45,676 nucleotides of DNA from Clostridia bacterium (GTDB lineage Bacteria > Bacillota_A > Clostridia > Christensenellales > Aristaeellaceae). The notes under the pieces were generated by a model that saw nothing but the letters and a program-made list of their open reading frames with translations, searched no databases and was not told the DNA's origin. Below, in pieces: positions 40,436-45,676 of the stretch (positions within the stretch are counted from its first letter, which is position 1; each line of letters opens with the position of its first letter). The DNA lies in assembly GCA_017481065.1 (NCBI GenBank), contig JAFUPT010000011.1:1-45676 (forward strand), read 5' to 3'. The translations under genes and the position numbers were made by a program.

Positions 40436-41743
40436 ATGCAATATACCATCCAGGGTTTATCCGCCTTTTTGAAGGAGGCTGCCAGCGCTTTCCACGCCGT
40501 GCGCGCCATCTGCAATGAATTGAAGGCTGCGGGCTATGAGGAATTGAAGGAATGCGCGCGTTGGAGCGTGCAGCCCGGCGGGAAGTATTATACCGTGCGC
40601 AACCAGAGCAGCGTGATCGCCTTCGCCATTCCGGAAAAGGGCTTTGCGCCCATCCAGGCAGTGGCCAGCCATTCCGATTCCCCGGTATTCCGCATCAAGC
40701 AGCATGCCGAGCTGGAGGCGGCGGGCAAATATGTGCTGCTCAACACCGAGCGGTATGGCGGCATGATCATGTCCACCTGGCTGGACAGGCCGCTCTCCAT
40801 CGCCGGTCGCGTGCTGGTGCGCACCCAGAAGGGCATCGAGGCCCGGCTGGTGAACATCGATAAGGATAGCCTGATCATCCCCAATCTCGCCATCCATATG
40901 AACCGTGAAGTGAACGATAAGTGCAGCTTCAATGCCCAGAAGGATATGCTGCCCATCTACGGCGACAGCAGCATGAAGGGCAGTTTTGACGGCATGATCG
41001 CGGAAGCGGCGGGAGTGAATCCTGAGCAGGTGGCGGGCAGCGACCTCTACCTCTACAACCGCATGGCCCCCAGCATCTGGGGCAAGGAGGATTGCTACAT
41101 CTCCGCGCCGCGGCTGGACGACCTCGAGTGCGCCTACACCTCCCTCTGCGCCTTCCTCTCTGCCGGGGCGGGCGAACACATCAATATGTACTGCGTGTTT
41201 GATAATGAGGAAGTGGGCAGCGGCACCCGCCAGGGCGCGGATTCCACGCTGCTGGAGGATGTGATCCAGCGCATTGCCAATTCCCTGAAGGCGGATGCGG
41301 ATGATGTGCGCGCCGCGCTGGCCTCCAGCTTCCTGGTCTCCGCCGACAACGCCCACGCATGTCATCCCAACCACCCCGAGAAAGCGGACGCCACCAACCG
41401 CCCCTTCATGAACGAGGGCATCGTGGTGAAGTTCAGCGCCAACCAGAAGTACACCACCGATGGCATCAGCAATGCCATCTTCGCCGATATCATGAAGAGG
41501 GTCGGCGTTCCGGTGCAGTACTTTGCCAACCGTTCGGATATGATCGGCGGCTCCACCCTGGGCAATATCTCCGGGGCGCATGTTTCCATTCCTGCGGTGG
41601 ATATCGGCCTTGCCCAGCTCGCCATGCATTCCAGCTATGAAACCGCCGGCACGAAGGATGCGGAATACATGGTCCGCGGCCTCAAGGCATTCTACGAGGC
41701 GGAAATTCAGGCGACGGGCGACGGGGTATATGAAATCGGATAA
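40436..41743 (+). CDS. M18-family aminopeptidase
   Basis: The 435-residue cytosolic metalloprotease has the M18 ligand motifs: ASHSDSPVFRIK (His and Asp), FDNEEVGSGTRQGADS (Glu pair), SADNAHACHPNHPE (Asp) and LAMHSSYE (C-terminal His). M18 enzymes remove N-terminal acidic or hydrophobic residues from peptides. Length is normal for the family. It is monocistronic, with a good promoter and a terminator. Confidence 0.94.
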   Translation: MQYTIQGLSAFLKEAASAFHAVRAICNELKAAGYEELKECARWSVQPGGKYYTVRNQSSVIAFAIPEKGFAPIQAVASHSDSPVFRIKQHAELEAAGKYVLLNTERYGGMIMSTWLDRPLSIAGRVLVRTQKGIEARLVNIDKDSLIIPNLAIHMNREVNDKCSFNAQKDMLPIYGDSSMKGSFDGMIAEAAGVNPEQVAGSDLYLYNRMAPSIWGKEDCYISAPRLDDLECAYTSLCAFLSAGAGEHINMYCVFDNEEVGSGTRQGADSTLLEDVIQRIANSLKADADDVRAALASSFLVSADNAHACHPNHPEKADATNRPFMNEGIVVKFSANQKYTTDGISNAIFADIMKRVGVPVQYFANRSDMIGGSTLGNISGAHVSIPAVDIGLAQLAMHSSYETAGTKDAEYMVRGLKAFYEAEIQATGDGVYEIG

Positions 41744-41760
41744 TTAATCAATAAAATAGA

Positions 41761-41786
41761 CCCGCTCTCGAAGGAGAGCGGGTTTT
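41761..41786. terminator. Terminator between convergent genes
   Basis: CCCGCTCTC (41761-41769) pairs with GAGAGCGGG (41774-41782), followed by TTTT. It ends the M18 gene and faces the convergent Cys-rich repeat gene. Confidence 0.82.
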
Positions 41787-41793
41787 GCTATGC

Positions 41794-43326
41794 TCAGAAG
41801 ATGCCGAGGAACTTTTCCACCTTGGGTATTTCCTGGAACTGGGTATCGCCGCAGTGGATGCAGTTGCGGCGCTGTTCGCCTGCGCTTTCCTTGGTGGCCT
41901 GAATGGTGATCTCCCACTCGGTGTAGCTGTGGCCGAGGGCGGGAAGCTGTTCATGCTCCAGGGCGGCGCCGCAGCTATTACACTTCTTTTCCTTGAGCCC
42001 GGATTGCAGGCAGGCGGCTTCGCGGGTGAGCGACCATTCTGCCGGGGAGTGGCCGTGGGCGGCGATGGCTTCGGATTTCAGCGGGTACTGGCAGAGCTGG
42101 CAGCGCTGTTCCCGCAGGCCCTCGGCGGTGCAGCTGGGAGCCTTCGTGATCACCCATTCGCCGCTCTTGTGGCCGTGGGCGGGGATGGTTTCGCTGGAAA
42201 TGAGCACGTTGCAGGCAGTGCAGCGCTGCTCGTTGTAGCCATCCTCGGTACAGGTGATCGGAGCGACGGTCTGCATGGCTCCGGGGGTGTGCGGGATAGT
42301 GGGAATGGTTTCGGTGTTAATCAGGGTATTGCAGATGGTGCAGCCCTGCCGCTTCTCGCCTGCGGAGGTGCAGCTGGCATCCCTGAGAATTACCCATGCA
42401 CCGCCCTTGTGGCCGTGGGCGGGGATGGTTTCGCTGGAAATGAGCACATTGCAGACGGTACAGCGCTGCTCGTTGTAGCCATCCTCGGTGCAGGTGACGG
42501 GCGCGACGGTCTGCATGGCTCCGGAGGTGTGGGCGGTCATGGGGATGACCTCGGTTTCCAAAACTTCCGGGCAGACCGAGCACTGCAGCCGCTTTTCACC
42601 GGCTTTCATGCAGGTGGCCTCGATGTAGACCTTCATCTTGCCGGGAACATGGCCCAGCGCCTCCGTCTCCTGGCTGTTGACCACTTCGCCGCAGACGGTG
42701 CACTTCTGTACATTCAGGCCGCTGGTGTAGCAGCCGGGTTTGGTTTCAGTTTCCCATTCGCCGGGGGTGTGGCCAGTAGCAGGTATTTCGGTATTGAGAG
42801 CTGGTTGTTTACAATAGGTACAGAGCTGTGATTCTATGCCGTTTTGTGTACAAGTTATTTCCTGAGTGATGGCTGTTTCATCTCCGACGGTATGATGGCC
42901 TTCAGTACATATAATTAGGAAAGTATCGTAATAAGGTACTACATAACCGGGGCGCATATCAAGATATACATATGTTCCAGATTGAAGACCGTCTACAGAT
43001 ATTGTTTCTGTACCATTGCCCCGAAAACTATAAAAGAAAAGCGGATCTCCATATTCATTATAAATATCGATCATTAGTGAAGATTCGTTGGGCGTATTGG
43101 TAAAATGAATGATTCCATCAGAGGGTACGAGTATAGAATACCAACTGTACTCCACATGCCCGTTAGGATTGAGAACCTTACCGAATAAATCTTCTTCAAT
43201 TTCAACAGCATTGATCAGTTTGTCGGAACCAGTAATTGGGATTGCATCCCTGGTAAATTTTGTTTCTGCACAGGAAACTGAACCAATTAAAAGTATAACC
43301 AACACAAACAAAATTATTTTTTTCAT
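41794..43326 (-). CDS. Secreted Cys-rich repeat protein 1
   Basis: The 510-residue protein has a signal peptide (MKKIILFVLVILLIGSVSCA), then a beta-rich domain (about 25-145) resembling the bacterial pre-peptidase C-terminal domain (VEYSWYSILV, GTYVYLDM). Eight repeats of about 40 residues follow, each with a Cys, an EG/DG and a C-x-x-C (for example CTEDGYNEQRCTVC), linked by A-x-GH-x-x-G-x-W, and a ninth degenerate repeat. It ends in EKFLGIF. ATG 43326 follows GGAGG; a longer frame starts inside that site. The CxxC pairs could bind metal or form disulfides. Function is unknown; a paralog is at 44480. The N-terminal part is visibly AT-richer than the repeats. Confidence 0.85.
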   Translation of the reverse strand: MKKIILFVLVILLIGSVSCAETKFTRDAIPITGSDKLINAVEIEEDLFGKVLNPNGHVEYSWYSILVPSDGIIHFTNTPNESSLMIDIYNEYGDPLFFYSFRGNGTETISVDGLQSGTYVYLDMRPGYVVPYYDTFLIICTEGHHTVGDETAITQEITCTQNGIESQLCTYCKQPALNTEIPATGHTPGEWETETKPGCYTSGLNVQKCTVCGEVVNSQETEALGHVPGKMKVYIEATCMKAGEKRLQCSVCPEVLETEVIPMTAHTSGAMQTVAPVTCTEDGYNEQRCTVCNVLISSETIPAHGHKGGAWVILRDASCTSAGEKRQGCTICNTLINTETIPTIPHTPGAMQTVAPITCTEDGYNEQRCTACNVLISSETIPAHGHKSGEWVITKAPSCTAEGLREQRCQLCQYPLKSEAIAAHGHSPAEWSLTREAACLQSGLKEKKCNSCGAALEHEQLPALGHSYTEWEITIQATKESAGEQRRNCIHCGDTQFQEIPKVEKFLGIF

Positions 43327-43356
43327 GATCGCACCCTCCATATTACTACTATTTAG

Positions 43357-43385
43357 ATTATATTATAACTTACGGTTGTTGTCAA
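43357..43385 (-). promoter_or_regulatory. Consensus promoter of Cys-rich repeat protein 1
   Basis: On the minus strand TTGACA (43385-43380), 17 bases, TATAAT (43362-43357), a perfect consensus. TTACG (43370-43374) and CGTAA (43391-43395) are inverted arms around the -35 box and may be an operator for the divergent XRE regulator. Confidence 0.85.
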
Positions 43386-43454
43386 TAAGTCGTAATTGGA
43401 TTTTTTAATAATTCCCGGAGGTTGTTAAAATACTATCAGACAGGAGGTGAAGCA

Positions 43455-43784
43455 ATGCTTCCGAATCTGAAAAGTTTGCGGCAGGAGTATGGTATCAGCC
43501 AGCAGCGTCTGGCGGATGCAATTCATGTCAGCCAACCATCCATCAACAAATACGAAAACCACAACATCGAGCCCGAAATCGAAATCTTGAAGCGCATGGC
43601 GGATTATTTCAATACTTCCATCGATTATATCGTGGGATACACGGATGTGCGGAGGAAGCTGGAGGCGGTGGAGCCTTATCACCTGAACCAGCAGGAGGCG
43701 GAGCACATCACCCGTTACCGCGCGCTCAAGGCGGATGAACAGCATTGCGTGGATTTGGTGATTGAAAATCTATTGAAAAAATGA
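43455..43784 (+). CDS. XRE-family transcriptional regulator
   Basis: The 109-residue protein has an N-terminal Cro/C1-type HTH (LKSLRQEYGISQQRLADAIHVSQPSINKYE starts at residue 5), followed by a short helical tail (residues 65-109). ATG 43455 follows a perfect AGGAGGTGA. It diverges from the Cys-rich repeat gene and probably controls it or itself. The tail ends LVIENLLKK; no ligand domain is seen. Confidence 0.92.
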   Translation: MLPNLKSLRQEYGISQQRLADAIHVSQPSINKYENHNIEPEIEILKRMADYFNTSIDYIVGYTDVRRKLEAVEPYHLNQQEAEHITRYRALKADEQHCVDLVIENLLKK

Positions 43785-43815
43785 ATGCGGCAGGTGCATG
43801 TGCATCCGCCGCATT
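43784..43815 (+). terminator. Hairpin overlapping the end of the XRE gene
   Basis: AATGCGGC (43784-43791) pairs with GCCGCATT (43808-43815), with GGTGCA/TGCATC pairing inside. The T-run is poor, so it may be a weak terminator or attenuator before the methyltransferase gene. Confidence 0.55.
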
Positions 43816-43848
43816 GCTTATCCCGGTGGGATATGGTAAAATGGGAGT

Positions 43849-44442
43849 ATGAGCGAAAAATACTGGAACGAAACCTATTCAGGCCGCCAGACCGGGCCGG
43901 ATATTTATGATGGTTGGCTGGACGGATATGCATTTTGCGCCGGGGAGCGCGTGCTGGATTTGGGCTGCGGCGCGGGCACGGATTTGGAAAGGCTGATCGC
44001 CTGCGGCACGGCTGTGACCGCCGCGGATTTGAGCGAAAATGCCGTGGCGCTGGTGAAGGCGCGCTTCGGGGGAATCCATGCCGATTGCTTTGATATGCTG
44101 GAAGGCTTTCCCTATCCGGAGGGCAGCTTTGATACCGTGGTTTCCGATCTCTCCCTGCATTATTTCAGCTGGGAGGATACGGAGCGCGTCATCGGGGATA
44201 TTTTCCGCATCCTAAAGCCCGGCGGGCGGCTGATCGCCCGGGTGCATTCCGTGGAAAACCTGCCGCCGGATGCGGAGCCCGTTGCCTACGGCTATTACCG
44301 CGCTTACGGCTGCATGCGCCGCTATTTTACGATCGGGGATTTGGAAAAACTGTTTTATGGATGGAAGATCGATTGCCGGGAGACCATCGCCCGGCGGTAC
44401 GGGCTGGAAAAGAGGGTAATCGAGTTTATCGCGCAAAAATAA
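43849..44442 (+). CDS. Class I SAM-dependent methyltransferase
   Basis: The 197-residue protein has motif I VLDLGCGAGTDL (SAM binding), an acidic ADLSENAV segment and the Methyltransf_11 block FDTVVSDLSLHYF, then ILKPGGRLIARVHS. It begins MSEKYWNETYSG. The ribosome binding site (GGGAG) is very close to the ATG. The substrate is unknown, possibly a small molecule. It lies between the XRE gene and the second Cys-rich repeat gene. Confidence 0.9.
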   Translation: MSEKYWNETYSGRQTGPDIYDGWLDGYAFCAGERVLDLGCGAGTDLERLIACGTAVTAADLSENAVALVKARFGGIHADCFDMLEGFPYPEGSFDTVVSDLSLHYFSWEDTERVIGDIFRILKPGGRLIARVHSVENLPPDAEPVAYGYYRAYGCMRRYFTIGDLEKLFYGWKIDCRETIARRYGLEKRVIEFIAQK

Positions 44443-44471
44443 AAGCTGCTGTGCAGATGCACAGCAGCTTT
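44442..44471. terminator. Bidirectional terminator
   Basis: A 13-bp perfect stem (44442-44454 with 44459-44471) with loop AGAT and A/T ends lies between the convergent methyltransferase and Cys-rich repeat genes. It begins at the methyltransferase stop codon. Confidence 0.85.
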
Positions 44472-44479
44472 GCTGTTCC

Positions 44480-45676
44480 TTAGAAGATGCCGAGGAAGCG
44501 CGGCAGCTTTTCGATGGTTTCGTAGATGGCGTCGCCGCAGTTGGCGCAGACCTGGCGCTGCTCGCCCTCGGCCTTCTTGGTGGGCTCGATGGTCACTTCC
44601 CACTCGCCGTAGGCATGGCCCAGCGCGGGCAGTTCCTCGCTCTCGAGCACAGTTCCGCAGGCGGAGCACTTCTTTTCGTTCAGGCCGTTTTCGGTACAGG
44701 ATACCTCGATGGTCACTTCCCATTCGCCGGCGCTGTGGCCCAGCGCGGGGATGGCCTCGGTATTGAGCAGGACATTGCATACGATGCAGCTCTGCTGCTT
44801 CTCACCGTCGGAATCGCAGGAGGCAGGGACGGTCTCCAGCCATTCGCCGGACTTGTGGCCGTGCGCGGCGGGCTTTTCTTCGGCGACGAGCACATTGCAA
44901 ACGGAGCAGCGCTGCTCGGCATAGCCGTCCTCCAAGCAGGTGACGGGAGCGATTACATTCATGGTACCGGGGGTATGGGGAAGGGCCGGGATGGTTTCGG
45001 TTGCCAGCAGGGTATTGCATACGATGCAGCTCTGCTGCTTCTCGCCGTCGGCGGAGCAGGTGGCGGGGACGGTTTCCAGCCATTCGCCGGATTTGTGGCC
45101 ATGGGCGGCGGGCTTTTCTTCGGCGACGAGCACATTGCAAACGGAGCAGCGCTGCTCGGCATAGCCGTCCTCCAAGCAGGTGACGGGAGCAAGCACATTC
45201 ATGGTACCGGGGGTGTGGGGAAGGGCCGGGATGGCTTCGGTGGCAAGCAGGGTATTGCATATGATGCAGCTCTGCTGCTTTTCACCGTCGGCGGAGCAGG
45301 AGGCGGCAACGGTCTCAATCCACTCGCCGGATTTGTGGCCATGAGCGGCGGGCTTTTCTTCGGCAACGAGCACGTTGCAGACAGTGCAGCGCTGCTCGGC
45401 ATAGCCGTCCTCCAAGCAGGTGACGGGAGCGAGCACGTTCATGGTACCGGGGGTGTGGGGGAGGGCCGGGATGGTTTCGGTCGCCAGCAGGGTATTGCAT
45501 ACAAGGCAGCTCTGCTGCTTTTCGCCGTCGGCGGAGCAGGTGGCAGGGATGGTTTCCAGCCATTCGCCGGACTTGTGGCCATGGGCGGTGGGCTTTTCTT
45601 CGGCAACGAGCACGTTGCAGACAGTGCAGCGCTGCTCGGCATAGCCGTCCTCCAAGCAGGTGACGGGAGCGAGCAC
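44480..45676 (-). CDS. Cys-rich repeat protein 2 (N-terminus outside the window)
   Basis: At least 398 residues are present, all repeats of about 40 residues like those at 41794. Two alternating types occur: CLEDGYAEQRC(T/S)VC with KPAAHGHKSGEW, and CSADGEKQQSC(I/L)VC with ETIPALPHTPG. A divergent pair and a Cys-poor final repeat close the protein, which ends in RFLGIF. Four full type-A/type-B pairs are near-identical. It is a paralog of the protein at 41794 and is presumably secreted, but the start lies beyond 45676. Function is unknown. Confidence 0.85.
   Translation of the reverse strand: MLAPVTCLEDGYAEQRCTVCNVLVAEEKPTAHGHKSGEWLETIPATCSADGEKQQSCLVCNTLLATETIPALPHTPGTMNVLAPVTCLEDGYAEQRCTVCNVLVAEEKPAAHGHKSGEWIETVAASCSADGEKQQSCIICNTLLATEAIPALPHTPGTMNVLAPVTCLEDGYAEQRCSVCNVLVAEEKPAAHGHKSGEWLETVPATCSADGEKQQSCIVCNTLLATETIPALPHTPGTMNVIAPVTCLEDGYAEQRCSVCNVLVAEEKPAAHGHKSGEWLETVPASCDSDGEKQQSCIVCNVLLNTEAIPALGHSAGEWEVTIEVSCTENGLNEKKCSACGTVLESEELPALGHAYGEWEVTIEPTKKAEGEQRQVCANCGDAIYETIEKLPRFLGIF
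44941..45676 (-). repeat. 240-bp higher-order tandem repeat
   Basis: TGACGGGAGC recurs at exactly 44941, 45181, 45421 and 45661, a 240-bp period that is two protein repeats (80 residues). The copies are nearly identical at the DNA level. The gene at 41794 has a shorter version, with GGGGATGGTTTCGCTGGAAA at 42181 and 42421. Such homogeneity suggests recent duplication or gene conversion. Confidence 0.88.

Noticed and set aside
44941..45676. A CRISPR-like array in the periodic sequence
   Set aside because: The period is 240 bp with no short repeat-spacer pattern, and it is fully coding for near-identical protein repeats.

Overview
The window looks like chromosomal DNA of a GC-rich, spore-forming member of the Bacillota (Clostridia-like). 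The evidence is a spoVAC-spoVAD-spoVAE operon, Firmicutes-type AGGAGG ribosome binding sites, consensus sigma-A promoters, several LacI-type regulators and an XRE regulator, and ribose-type sugar transport. A gut or rumen Christensenellales-like organism would fit, but that placement is an impression and not shown.

Region 1 (1-3354): repeat and terminator DNA, then a UlaG-like metallo-hydrolase divergent from a LacI-family regulator, with an inverted-repeat operator between them. A second LacI regulator follows, which probably controls the large cluster downstream.

Region 2 (3489-24205) is the main feature: about 21 kb of co-directional carbohydrate genes. They are a FucI/AraA-type isomerase, FGGY kinase, DUF4432 mutarotase-like protein, Gfo/Idh/MocA oxidoreductase, zinc MDR dehydrogenase, split transketolase, ribose-type ABC transporter with two permeases, two tandem SDR proteins with degenerate active sites, a second MDR dehydrogenase, a second DUF4432 protein, ribokinase, a cytosolic discoidin-like protein, cupin, a second and frameshifted ribokinase-family gene, and DeoC aldolase. 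A 13-bp operator core is present upstream of the second lacI gene and, inverted, upstream of the isomerase; a related site follows the transporter promoter. The genes appear to import a sugar, interconvert its anomers, isomerise and phosphorylate it, and feed transketolase and aldolase. The substrate cannot be read from the sequence.

Region 3 (24206-27750): dispersed repeats, then the spoVA operon on the minus strand, preceded by two very small genes, and an azlCD branched-chain amino-acid exporter pair.

Region 4 (28048-34890): a secreted L,D-transpeptidase with peptidoglycan-binding and SH3-like domains, a Nudix hydrolase, an Mrp/NBP35 ATPase, a CntK-like (DapF-fold) amino-acid racemase, and a polar amino-acid ABC transporter.

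Region 5 (35144-41743): a MATE exporter with a coupled HD-domain protein; a minus-strand group of a third DUF4432 protein, a Nudix hydrolase, single-chain L-serine dehydratase and a small CxxC protein; and an M18 aminopeptidase.

Region 6 (41794-45676): two paralogous secreted proteins made of Cys-rich repeats of about 40 residues, both ending in FLGIF, flanking an XRE regulator and a methyltransferase. The second is cut by the window edge and contains a very regular 240-bp tandem repeat.

The intergenic spaces share a family of dispersed repeats and terminator hairpins, described separately.
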